A DNA stretch of 64,000 nt from Microstegium vimineum (taxonomy: Eukaryota; Streptophyta; Magnoliopsida; Poales; Poaceae), in assembly GCA_022036555.1 (NCBI GenBank), contig CM039132.1, forward strand, positions 55,028,748 to 55,092,747, written 5' to 3'. Position numbers and translations under genes: made by a program. Below are positions 11,766 through 22,820 of this stretch, in pieces; within the stretch, counting starts at the first letter, position 1, and each line of letters starts with the position of its first letter. Under the pieces are notes generated by a model. The model was not told where the DNA came from. It worked only from the letters and a program-made list of their open reading frames with translations, and made no database searches.

Positions 11766-13617
11766 ACACTAAGGTTAGCTTACTTTCCATGCCAAGTCAT
11801 TAGTCTTTCTAGCTAGCTATCCTTTTCAGTCTATCCTAGTGGTGGTAGTCTAGTCCTGGTCTCGTATCTGAGTTCCCATCAGTAGTACATGTTTTGCCCA
11901 GTTTTTATCATCTTTAAATTTGCTGGTTTAATTTAAAACTATCTTTATACGAAAATTTTCCTCTCAAGAGATTTCTGCGGATATACCGCATTTGACAAGA
12001 TAATTAATATAAGCAAAACTGGAGGTAGGTGCCGACCAGAATTTAAATTTTGGAAAAGCACACATACATTTCAACGTTCACGTACAATTTCTCTTTGGAG
12101 TCAAGAGGCGTCTTGTAAAAGATATGACACCCTTTTCAGGCTCGATCTGTTGCCTTTTAGTTATTCTATAATTTCTTGCTAGAATATACATCTTTAATTA
12201 ATTCAACATTATTGCGGAGGTCACTGATAGAGATAGAGATAGAATGTTCAACTATGTCATTCCTCGGCACCTTCCCTAATGCATTGGGTAGGAGTATTTC
12301 ACAACTTCATTTGATCCTCTGAAGGTCCTTGGACGGTTTTTGGGAATGGTCACATATTCCTCCTTTCTTTATACTATTCGCTCTATCGGTGTGAAAGTTT
12401 CTTTGTTTAAATGTGTTTAGTCCAGACAAACTCTCTCTTATTTCAATTCAATTTATAGAATATACTCCCTCCGTTACAAATTATATATCATTTCAATTTT
12501 CTCGAGGGTCAGAGCATCTTAAGTTTGACTAAAATATTAAAAAAATTACATGACATTAAATAAATATACATTGAAAATATAATTAATAAAGTATCTAATG
12601 GTACTTATTTAGTATCATAAATATTAATTTTTTTATTATATAAGTTGGTCAAACTTAAGGTAGTTTGACTTTTTAAAAAAGTTAAAATAATGATTTATAA
12701 TTTGAAACTGAGGGAGTACTATATAATAACCAGCTTTGGGAAGAAGACTTTCCCTAGGCCAAAACACTAATCTTAGTTTAGTCTCCATACGGGTCATTAA
12801 TCTTTCTATCTGTTGTTTTCAGCAAGCATGGTGATTGTCTTGGTCTCCAACATTTAAGTTCCCATCATCGCTATCTGACTTTGCCACTTTTTCTCATGTT
12901 AGTCGGTCTTAAAGGATCTTACGCTCGCAGAGATTTTCTTCGCAAGAAATTTCTGCCGAGAGACTATACCGCGACTTCTGATATAAATTACTGATACTTA
13001 TTGTAGTTGGTTAGATAGTGCCCATTGACTAAAGGATTGTTTGATTCAGACCCTGAGAAAGTTGTCTGGTCTAGAAAATAATCTTAAACGTCCGATTTTG
13101 AGTGTCTGTGGTTAGATGGAGCTGCCTGTGTCAGGCAATTTTTCTAGAGCTCCAACCAAACATGCCCTAAGGCTATCCGCAGTGGGGTATTAGGGTTTAG
13201 GGTTGGTTTGTGGTTGTGGGGCTCCTAGAGAACCTTCTAGACTGGTAAGCATGAATATTTATTTGTAGAGACTCTAAATCAACTAGTTTGATTTTGTCGA
13301 TGTTGATATATTTTTTTAAGGTAAAAAATAGCCGGCTACAGCTGTCACTATAGATAGCTACATTTGTTTACAGTGTACCATTATTTATATTCACGTTGAA
13401 TTTAGATCTTTTAACTTGCTATAGCTCGCTGCATTTCTATAACCCACTATTTTAAACAATGATATTTTTTGTTAACCCCATCCACCCTTGCTCCTCTTGA
13501 TCACCAATGCCCTGCGGCTATACATAACTAGGGTCTCCTTGTATCTCGCATTGGGCCACCAAATGGTATGACCGGAAACTACTAAAAGAACAAGAGCAGA
13601 TCGATAGGCCAGCCAGC
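11766..13617. other. Intergenic DNA upstream of the NLR gene
   Basis: AT-rich, with no open reading frame I can support. It holds one clear Stowaway MITE (12465-12716). The last few hundred bases probably contain the NLR promoter, but I cannot identify a convincing TATA box. Confidence 0.6.
12465..12716. mobile_element. Stowaway MITE (252 bp)
   Basis: It begins CTCCCTCCGTTACAAATTAT and ends with the inverted ATAATTTGAAACTGAGGGAG. TA flanks each end, the Stowaway target duplication. Subterminal sequences also pair. It has no coding capacity. Confidence 0.9.
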
Positions 13618-16600
13618 ATGACAGGCTTTCTAGTGAGCGTTTCAACAGGGCCAATGAATTCAGTCCTCTGTAAGCTGGTCACACTACTTGGTGACGAGTA
13701 CAAGCTACTCAAGGGGATTCGCAAGGAGATCAGAGCCCTAAGGGACGAACTGAGCAGCATGAACTCCCTGCTCCACAAGCTCTCAGACGTCGGTGATGAG
13801 CTCGATGTCCAGAGAAAAGAGTGGAAGAACAAGGTACGTGAGCTGGCCTACGACATCGAAGACTGCATCGACATCTTCATGCATCAGCTTCGTCCTGGCA
13901 GCAGTAGCAAGAAGGCTGGATTGGTCCGTAAGCTCACATCAAAGATCAAGAAGCTAGTCCGGGGCCGCCGAATCGCCAACCAAATCCAAGAACTCAAGTC
14001 TCGTGTTGTGGAGGAGAGCTGTCGACGCGATCGGTACAAGCTGGACGACGTGCCCGCCAGTTTCAGCAAGAAGAGGCTGCTGGTAGAGATTGATCCCCGG
14101 CTGCCTGCAATGTATTCTGAAGCCAAAAGCCTTGTTGGCATCGACGGTCCACGGGACAAAATCATCCATTGGCTAACAGATCAGAAGCAGGGGAAACATC
14201 TCACTGTGGTCTCAATCGTTGGATTCGGAGGTGTTGGCAAGACAACACTTGCGAACCAGGTGTACTGCAAGATCAAGGACTCGTTTGAATGCACGGCGTT
14301 CGTGTCCGTGTCCCAGAATCCTGATTTGTTGAGGATTTTGAGTGATATGCTGTCTCAACTTGGGTGCTGTAGGATGAGAAACATGAATGATCAGCAAAAG
14401 ATTATAGAGAAGATTAGGAAACGCCTCTCCACAAAAGGTACGCCTGTTTTGTTCAATTTTCTTGATTGATGACAATATATATATATTTTGATTTCATATT
14501 TTTTGAGGAAACGTTGAATATTATCTCTGAAGGTAGTAGTCTGAATATTATCTCTGAAGGTAGTAGTCTGACCAACTTTATGGAACTTAAATAATAAAAT
14601 GTTCCTTTTACCAACTCTCTTGTCTTGCTAACTACTATTGTAGAGTGGAAGGATTGACAATAAATTTTTTTTTTGAGAATCACACAGTACAACGTAGACA
14701 TCCTCAACATGTATGTACATTCACTTCTATGGACACACGTACGCCTACCCTATGAGCACATCCGAAGGATAATACTTGACCACTGCTGTGTGTAAAAGGA
14801 TTAGTTCGATCATTATGATAAACCTGAGCTAGAAAGCTATGCCAAACTTTGCTCAATAGATCTTTGATAGATCCATCTGAACCATGGTACTAAGCGAATC
14901 ATTGTCGAAAGTAGAGGAGCTGAAACTTCCACTAACAACGTACATTCATATTGTGGCATGTATGCTTGAAATAAAGAGATCTTTTTAACTTTACACAATC
15001 CAAGCTAAACCAATGTTGAGAGATCCCTACTAAGGCACAACGAAGGATAAAAATAAATTAGATGATTGTCTTATTACCTTTTCCTCCTCCTTTTTGGTCA
15101 TGTAATACTAACAATTTCTTAGTGAAAATAATTTTGCAGATATCTCATTGTAATAGATGATATATGGAGCATACAAGCATGGGATATCATCAAATGTGCT
15201 TTTGTACAACACAATGATAGAAGCAGAGTTATAACTACAACACGGATTGAACAGGTAGCTACAACATGCTGCTCTTATTGCCACAACCACATATATAAGA
15301 TGAAACCCCTTAATGACCTTGATTCAAGAAGACTATTTTTTCAACGAATATTTGGTTCTGAAGATGCTTGCCCTGAGCAATACCAAGCAGCTTCAGAAAA
15401 AATCCTAAAGAAATGTGGAGGGGTGCCACTAGTGATAATAAGCATAGCTAGTCTTCTGGCAAGTCAAGAATGCTTGAATAGGGAAAAGTGGGAGAAGATA
15501 CAAAGATCACTAGTTTTTGATTTGGAAACCAGTCCTGATCTTGGTTGGGTGCGATATGTGCTAAACCTTAGCTATAATGATTTATCTCATTCCCTTAAGA
15601 CATGCTTCCTGTATCTTGGTGTATATCCAGAAGATCATAAAATTGAGAAGGTTAATTTGCTAAGACGTTGGATAGCTGAGGGATTTGTCAGTCATGAACA
15701 TGATTGGGGTCCAGAGGAAGTTGCAGAGAGTTACTTTAATGAGCTTGTGAATAGAAGTATTATCCAACCTGCTGGATTTGAATATGGTGAGTTAACATAT
15801 TGTAAAGTTCATGATATATTGCTTGATTTTATTATGTGGAAGTCCAGTGAAGAGAATTTCATCACCAGAATGGATGAGCAACATAGCATAAAAGGAGCTC
15901 ATGAGGTTCGCAGATTATGTTTCCGATTAAAAAATGCACACTTGTTACCTGCAAACATGAAAATCTCACAGATTCGTTCAGTCACCATTTTTGGATATCC
16001 AGACTGTATACCTTACCTTCCAAGATTTCAACTCTTGCGAGTTTTGGATCTATATTATTGTGATAAATTTGATGGGAATGAGTTCCTTGACTTGTCAGCC
16101 ATATGTAAACTCTTCCATCTAAGATATTTGAGGACCAATAGCCACCAATTACAACTGCCCAAGCAAATAGGGGACCTGAAGAATTTGGAAACATTGGATC
16201 TTAGAGATGCACTTATCCAGGGCATTCCATCAGATGTTCCTCATCTGAAATCATTGCGTCATCTGAATATTCCTGTTGATGTAAAGCTTCCAAATGGAAT
16301 AGGTAAAATGGTTACCCTATGTTCTCTGGGATTCTTCAATGTCGCAGAGAACTCTATAGACAGTATCAGAGATCTCGGTGAACTAACAAATCTAATGGAG
16401 CTAGATCTCATCTGGACAAAACAAGTTGTGAAGGCACATGGCCCTTGTGAGAAACTTAAGATTGGTTTTCTCATGGATTCACTAGGAAAGCTCACCAATC
16501 TCCGCTCTCTTTATGTCTCCTCTATTGATGATACTAAGTTGATAAGCCCTACTTGTGACTTCTTGAGTTGTTGGTCCCCTCCTCCACGTAACCTTCAAAG

Positions 16601-17075
16601 GCTTTGCTTATCCTTCTGTACAATCTCAAAGGTTCCAGAGTGGGTTTCACAGCTTGATAAGTTAACAAGCTTGAAGATCAAAGTTAAGGAGTTACCAGGA
16701 GATGCCGTCCAACTTCTTGGGGAGTTGCCCTGCCTTATCTACCTTGATTTGAGTGCTACAAAAGATCCCAAATGTCACCTCTTCTTCTATGACAGTGCAT
16801 ACCCATGTCTTAGGGAGTTTGGCTTTGCATATACTCTCTCAAGTGTTGCTTTTGGACCAAGAACAATGCCAAAGCTTCAAGTCATGCATTTGTCATTCAT
16901 TAAATGCAGACAACAGCAAGAAGATGTTTCTCTGTCCGGTATTGAGCACCTACTAAACCTTGAGAAGCTTACAGCACGCATATATAACCGTGGCAAGATT
17001 GGGGTCTCATTTATGGATGCCATCTTAAGGCATCCGAGGAGTCAGACATTTAACATACTCTTTCCTAGATGCTAA
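13618..17075 (+). CDS. CC-NB-ARC-LRR (NLR) resistance-type gene, exon junction out of phase
   Basis: Intracellular immune receptor of the monocot CNL class. Exon 1 (13618-14437) carries an Rx-type coiled-coil with AYDIEDCID near residue 77 and the P-loop GFGGVGKTT at 202-210. Exon 2 (15140-17075) begins with kinase-2 YLIVIDDIW, then the CGGVPLVI GLPL-type motif, VHDILLDF (MHD position) and a leucine-rich repeat region to the stop. Both exons are open and well conserved. The intron is placed at the same point as in many rice CNL genes. However, exon 1 leaves one base (AAA G) while exon 2 needs two (an Arg codon split AG/A), so the joined frame hits a stop at once. One missing A in the ACAAAAG run at 14431-14437 explains it; restored length would be about 918 aa. 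A weak alternative donor further on could also rescue phase. Either a sequencing indel or a real pseudogenising deletion is possible. Confidence 0.85.
14515..14568. repeat. 27-bp unit duplicated in tandem in the NLR intron
   Basis: Two identical 27-bp units starting TGAATATTATCTCTGAAGG lie head to tail at 14515-14541 and 14542-14568. A simple recent slippage duplication with no evident function. Confidence 0.9.
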
Positions 17076-17874
17076 ATTGTGGGCTAGAAAAAAAAAAGAA
17101 AGGCAGTAAAGAACCAAAAGAGATGGCGGTGGGCTAAGAGTGTTGTTATATGATGACAAGCATTATTTTTGCCCCTCAATTGTTTTTTAAATAAAAGTCT
17201 ACATGCACGGTATCAATATGCTTGATGTATATTATTATTGTGTTTTAATTTTTCCGGCTCGGTTTATCAGAATATGCTTTTTGGGTTGAGGGCTTGATTG
17301 ATGTTCTTCATGCCTTAAGAAATGAGGAGGATGTGTGTGTGTGGGGATGGGGAGGTGTTCAGCACAGGCACAGCAGCAGCTGCTGCTGCTCTTGTTTCAG
17401 TAGTAAAAAATAAATAAAAATACAGTACTACTACTATACTACAGTGCAATCTTCAGCGAACGGCGAACGAGAGAGGCACCACTGGCAGGGGGGAGTGGAC
17501 TCTGCGCTGCGGGCTGGTGGAGATGGGCCAGACTTTGGTATTCTCCTCTGGACCCGCAAAGTTCAGAGTTCAGACCCATCTCAACATAGTCGGCCCAGCC
17601 CATTAAAACCATGACTGCAACCTTGCTTGCAGGCTACGGCAATTTGTCTGGGCTGACCGACCGGCTGAGCTTTGCGTGGTTTGAGTGACACCCATGAGCC
17701 CACGAGGCCTTCCCGATATATACCCGGCCCGTGTCATGTCCTACAGAGTAACGACCCACCCCTTTTCCTTGCTTGCTGAAGAGAAGAAAAAAAAAGTGTA
17801 ACAAAAAGAAAAGGCACAGGGCATCGAATCGCCGAAGAAAGGGTGGAGCTCTGCACTTCCGTTGCTGCTCGTGC

Positions 17875-17915
17875 TCTTCTTCTTCTTCTTCTTCTTCTTC
17901 TTCTTCCTCCTCCTC
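17875..17915. repeat. CTT/CCT trinucleotide microsatellite
   Basis: About eleven CTT units pass into a few CCT units. On the minus strand this reads as a poly-glutamate tract, which explains the spurious open frame there. Confidence 0.95.
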
Positions 17916-18810
17916 CAACAACCTCCATGACAAAGGAAAGTTGCCGTACCTTACTGCTGTTCCTTGGTTGTTCCAATCTCTCGGCCGGTTACGGCTAGTG
18001 ACGACCGGGGGGTCGGCCCTGATGATGCTCGCCATTGCCCGTGTTTGTGACCTTGTTATAGTACGTGCTGCGAGCGTCTGATGTCCCTTTCCATGCATCA
18101 GGTCGATCTGGTCTGGCGGCGACGGGGGAGCAACATGGACCGCTGCTTTGTGGTCATCCGTCCACGTACGTACCCCATATGCAGCGGCATCTGAGCCTGA
18201 GCCAAGGTCATGCGGATAAGCCCTGCCCTGTTGCTGCATGAGCAGTTTATATTACTCCTATAAGATAAAAATAGTATGCTTGCACTAGTGAGTTCGACTG
18301 AATAGGCTTTGATCTCGTATCATTTTACCGTACTCCTTACAAACGAACACGCGATGCTACAGCTGAAAATGGAAGGAATTTTTTTTTTAAAAAAAGGAAA
18401 TTAGGTAGGACAAAATTCGTGGCGAAAACAAAGTTCTGTTTGCTGCCTCCCCACGCCTGAAACGTGCGTGCGAGTGGTGGGTTTCTCAGAAACTTTGCGA
18501 TTTTTACTAAATCAACAGGGGGCGAAAAGGAAATTGGCGGAGGATAAGAAGTTTCCTACTGGAAGATACTACACTACTCCGTATTCGCGTCCGCTTTGTG
18601 TAGCCGCAGTTGCCCACGCAACAAAGAAGCAATCAAGCAACTCGGTAAAATATTTTTTTGTCTCTCTCTGACCATTCTAAGGTAAAATAAGAGAGAGAGT
18701 ATAATATATGTACCTCTTGTTTATTTTTCTAGTTTATTAAAATTTGATTATAAAGGTGAACTATCAGTTTTCATATATAATATATGGCCAAGTACACGAA
18801 TGACTATCTA

Positions 18811-18982
18811 CTCCCTCTGTTTCTTTTTATCTGTCGATAGGGAAGCGTACTTCCCTCACAAACATACTTCACTAGTGACACAAAAAAGGGCAGGGAGTAT
18901 AAGTAAATATAATTTTCTTTTTTCCGTATGGTGTACGATATAAGTTTAGTATACATATTTTTTGGATGAAAGGACAAAGGAG
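18811..18982. mobile_element. Short Stowaway-like MITE (172 bp)
   Basis: The left end is CTCCCTCTGTTTCTTTTTAT and the right end is the inverted GATGAAAGGACAAAGGAG, with TA at both flanks. The interior is shortened compared with the usual 250 bp. Confidence 0.65.
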
Positions 18983-19180
18983 TATGCTTAAGCATGCTGA
19001 TTAAATAATAACTTGTATCGTTGATCGGATCTTTCGGAACGAAAAATGACCCCGTGGTTCTTGCCGCTTTGACCTAACCCGGTCATCTGGAATTTCTCTG
19101 GCATCGCCATGAAGATAGGATTCGGATTCGGATGGATGGTGACGCACACAAGTCAAGTGGCTCACCCCGAGAGGTCGCCA

Positions 19181-19270
19181 TCCAACAACAACAATATGTA
19201 TGGATTATGGATTGGCTATTTATTTTCACGCGCAACAACAACAACAACAATATGTATGGATTATGGATTA
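19181..19270. repeat. Local duplication of an AAC-rich 30-bp unit
   Basis: A CAACAACAA tract followed by TATGTATGGATTATGGATT occurs twice, about 50 bp apart, with a different number of CAA units. It looks like replication slippage. Confidence 0.8.
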
Positions 19271-20497
19271 AGATATTGTCTAGGTGGTGGCCGTGTTTTT
19301 TTATAGGCCTTTTTCGGTACCACTTTGTTAATTATAATTCAAGATGCATCGTTAATTAGTTAGTTAATTAATTCAAGATGCAAAATCGTCAAAAGTATAC
19401 CGTCACTCTCTCAGTCAAAGGGCAAAGCGCAACAAAGGATCATGCATGCATTTGCGTTGCAAAAGAAAAAGGAAAGAAAGGAGAAGCCGGATGCGTGGGC
19501 GTGGCAGCAGCTCCAGTTCTGTTCATGCCTGCACCTGCACCGACCCCCTGTCTTTCTTTGACCTCGTCGGCGAGCGCGTGAGGATTGGACTGGACAGTGG
19601 TGACGGTGGTGACGGCAGACGAGCAGCAAGCATCGCCCCACGACGCCGCCGGTGGTCCCCGCGTGCGTGCCGCGGCGCCGCGCAGCCCCCTTTTTCCCAT
19701 TTTCCTGCTGCCCTCAAATCAAAAGAGTCAAAGGCTGTGTTTAGTTCGCAAAAAGTTTACGAAAAGAGCGCCGTAGTATTTTTGGTTTTATTTAATAAAT
19801 ATTGTCTAAATATAACTTAACTAGATTTAAAAAATTTATTTTTAATTTTATTTTTTACTTATATTTAACAATATATGTGTTTTTAAAAATTCGATGTGAT
19901 TAGATGTAATGGGAATCTCGTAAAGGTGAAAGCAACGGCAGGGAAGCGGCGGCTCGAATCTTGCCGGCCGGTGCAGACGTGCAGTGCTCCTTCTCATCGT
20001 CTCGGGACTCGTGAGAGGCATCGTTGCGTCGGCATCAGCGGCGCTGGCCGCTGGCCACCAGTGTTATTCCAATATTCCTGATTTGATTGTACTCTCTAAA
20101 TAATCGGTGTCCAGTTATTTTTTTTATTTTATAAAAACATTTATGACTTAAAATAATTATTATGTAAAAGTATGTTTTATAATAAATCTAATAAAATTTA
20201 AATGTTTTTTTCTAGAAATTTAGCTAAAATTCAAAAGATTCGATGATTCTGACTAAGGTCAACTGGAATAATGTAACTATGAGGACCAACTCATGTTATT
20301 TTATATTAAATACTTAATATTTATGTCTCTAAATAATTTTTTTATATAAATATATTCTATTACTAATCTAACAATATTAATTTCATAATACGTTTTGTAT
20401 TTCTACCCGCTTTTTATAAATGTATTTTTTTTCTTTTTATCTTTAGAGATAGATCGTTACCATTTACCCTTGAAAATAGAGATATTTTTACAAATCG

Positions 20498-20500
20498 TCA

Positions 20501-20536
<36 letters not shown>
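20498..20536. repeat. AT dinucleotide microsatellite
   Basis: About 17 consecutive AT units. No associated gene. Confidence 0.95.
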
Positions 20537-20540
<4 letters not shown>

Positions 20541-21891
20541 CGGCGTTGGTATGTCGCTAGGACCATTTCCTGAGAAAGCTTCAATTCAATCTCTTGAACG
20601 CAAGCATCGATTGTCGGCACTCTCGGAGTCTCCATACCCAAATGGATTATGCATATGGAAAGCAAAAAAAGAAGCATGAACCACGTTGCCACGGTCCGGG
20701 TCGTTGTTCCGGTCGGGCGTCTCGCTCTCGCAGCATGGATATGGTCGTTCCGTCAACACTTGCATGTGTGGCCGGTCGAAACGTCATGAATCATGCACGT
20801 GCACTTCTTTCTCACATTGACACCAAAATTCTTTGGCTCAAAATTCTAAGTGCGCCAAGTTTCCATTTCTTTTCCTTAATGACATTAAGAATAATGGATG
20901 CAAAAAAAACACTATGTCTTGAGCTCGTATAATTGAATATGATCAAAATATTAGTTTAAGCCTATTTGATTTGACGTTAATCTTAGAAAAGCATTGTCAA
21001 AGTACTATATACAAATATACAAAATGAGTAAAATATCATTTTCCCATCTAACTCGATATATCGTCATTAAAATATTCTACAAGTTATTTGTTAGATAATT
21101 AATATGTTTTACAATAATATCAAATGACATTAGCATGACAACAATTTTCAATGGTGTTTTTATACAAATTTGTTTATAAATAATAATAATTATGATGTTC
21201 TAGTAAACCGATGTTCTTATCAAAGGCGTGGGATATTCTAACTTCGAATCAAAACTAGCACGGCCTGATCTAAGAGGTGACACAGTGATTATGATTTTAA
21301 CGGCTTATTCAGTTAAAATAAGCTGTTAAAATAATCAAGTGACATGTTAAATATGATGAATATTTATCAAAAATTAAAAATGATGAACATTTATGAAAAT
21401 TTTGAAATCTTTCTCGTCTGCCGTGCTATGGACACGACGAGCGACACGACACGGCAAACGGTCCGTGGGCCGTGCCGTGGGTCGGCGGTCACGAAACACG
21501 ATCAGGCAAGGGATGGCACGGCAGCCACGACGGCGCGAGGTGACCCCACGCCATCTATAAGAACACACGGCAGCTAGCTTTTTCTAGCGGTATATCTGGA
21601 TTTTTTTATTTATTTTGGTGTAAGGAAGTGTCTCTATCAGTTCACGGCTGCTTTCCCGCATTCCGAGGCCTTTAAAATCGTCGGCATACGGCTTTGCACA
21701 GCACCATTCCGATTCGGCGATTTGATTCCCTATCCCTGCGCTGCCCACCTCCCCTTTCCCGCCTCCCTCCCATTAACTTCCCCCCTCCCCCCCTCCTCAG
21801 AAACCCAATTCCCGAAATCACCCCCGCCTCCCGTTCCCAAATCCCAATCCCCCCTTCCCAGAACCCCGCGCCGCCCCCACCTCCCCTCGCC

Positions 21892-22679
21892 ATGGGCAGC
21901 GCCGCCGCCGCCTCGCCGCCGCCGTCAGAGAAGCTAACGCAGGACGAGCTGAAGCGGGTGGCGGCTTACCGCGCGGTGGAGTTCGTGGAGCCCGGGATGA
22001 CGCTGGGCCTGGGGACTGGCTCCACGGCGGCGCACGCGCTGGACCGCCTGGGCGACCTCCTCCTTACGGGCGCGCTGCGGGGCGTGGCCGGCGTGCCCAC
22101 CTCGCTCAAGACGGAGGCCCACGCGACGCGCGCTGGGATCCCGCTGCTCCCGCTCGACGCCGCCTCGGGCGCCAGGATCGCGCTCTCCATCGACGGCGCC
22201 GACGAGGTCGACCCCGACCTCAACCTCGTCAAGGGCCGCGGCGGGTCGCTTCTCCGCGAGAAGATGATCGAGGGCGCTGGCGACCGGTTCGTCGTCATCG
22301 TCGATGAGTCTAAGCTCGTCCCCCGCCTTGGCTGCTCTGGCGCTATACCCGTCGAGGTCATCCCTTTCGGCGCGCCCCATACGCTGGGCCTCATCCGTCA
22401 CCTGTTCGATGGCTTGCCTGGATTCCACGCCAGGCTTAGGACCGTCCCCGCCGCCGCCAAGGGGAGGACTTGGAGGAGGCTCCCTTCGTCACTGATAACG
22501 GCAACTACATCGTTGAGATGTTCTTCGAGGACGGCATCCGTGGCGACCTTCGCGACATCAGCGACCGCCTGCTCCGGATCACTGGTGTCGTCGAGCACGG
22601 CATGTTCCTTGGCATGGCTACCACCGTCATCGTCGCCAACAACGACGGCACCGTCTCAGTCATGGGCAGGAAGAAGTAG
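21892..22679 (+). CDS. Ribose-5-phosphate isomerase A, intronless, with a one-base frameshift
   Basis: Interconverts ribose-5-phosphate and ribulose-5-phosphate in the pentose phosphate pathway. The ATG at 21892 sits in a good Kozak context (GCCATGG). The phosphate-binding GLGTGSTAAHALDRL, the catalytic SIDGADEVDPDLNLVKGRGG and LLREKMIE (equivalents of the E. coli RpiA Asp, Lys and Glu residues) are all present, followed by PVEVIPFGAPHTLGL. The frame breaks near 22460-22465 in an AAGGGGAGG run. The family C-terminus continues in another frame (EAPFVTDNGNYIVEMFFEDG through VVEHGMFLGMA) to the stop at 22679. One extra G would restore about 262 aa, normal for the plant enzyme. No clear plastid transit peptide is seen, so a cytosolic form is likely. 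Plant cytosolic-type RPI genes are normally intronless, so lack of introns does not imply a retrocopy. Confidence 0.85.
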
Positions 22680-22820
22680 TTGTTGCAGTAATTTGCAAGT
22701 AGCCTGTTGTTTGAAGCAGCGGAGATCACCGGCGTCGTCGAGCAAAGCATGTTCGTCGACGTGGCCACCATCGTCCTCAACTACGACGACAAGAAGTAAT
22801 AAATTTTGCAAGTAGCCTGT
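22575..22820 (+). repeat. Degenerate tandem copy of the isomerase 3' end
   Basis: The last 35 codons, stop and start of the 3' UTR (22575-22708) recur in degraded form at 22720-22820. The second copy still reads EITGVVEQSMFVDVATIV then DDKK and a stop, and both are followed by TTTGCAAGTAGCCTGT. The second copy lies beyond the gene's stop codon and is not expected to be translated. Confidence 0.85.

Larger units (their letters stand above)
17076..21550. other. Intergenic region with microsatellites and MITE remnants
   Basis: No gene is supported here. An open frame on the minus strand around 17.6-18.2 kb is a product of a CTT microsatellite and lacks recognisable domains. The region contains a short Stowaway-like element, an AT microsatellite and several small duplications. 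The final part is likely the promoter of the isomerase gene; a TATA-like CTATAAGA lies near 21555. Confidence 0.6.

Noticed and set aside
14438..14470. Alternative donor (TT/GTTCAA) that would rescue the NLR reading phase
   Set aside because: It does give the right phase, but the donor is very poor compared with the conserved AAAG/GTACGC site, so it is noted only as a possibility.
14650..14790. Possible transposon fragment in the NLR intron (GAGAATCACACAGTACAACG region)
   Set aside because: It resembles dispersed grass sequence, but I could not define ends, target duplications or a family from the window.
17634..18239. Long minus-strand open frame with a poly-glutamate stretch
   Set aside because: The Glu run is simply the CTT microsatellite read on the other strand; the flanks have no domain, no splice logic and unusual composition.
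21892..22679. RPI as a processed retrocopy because it lacks introns
   Set aside because: Plant cytosolic-type RPI genes are normally intronless, and there is no poly-A tail or flanking duplication here.
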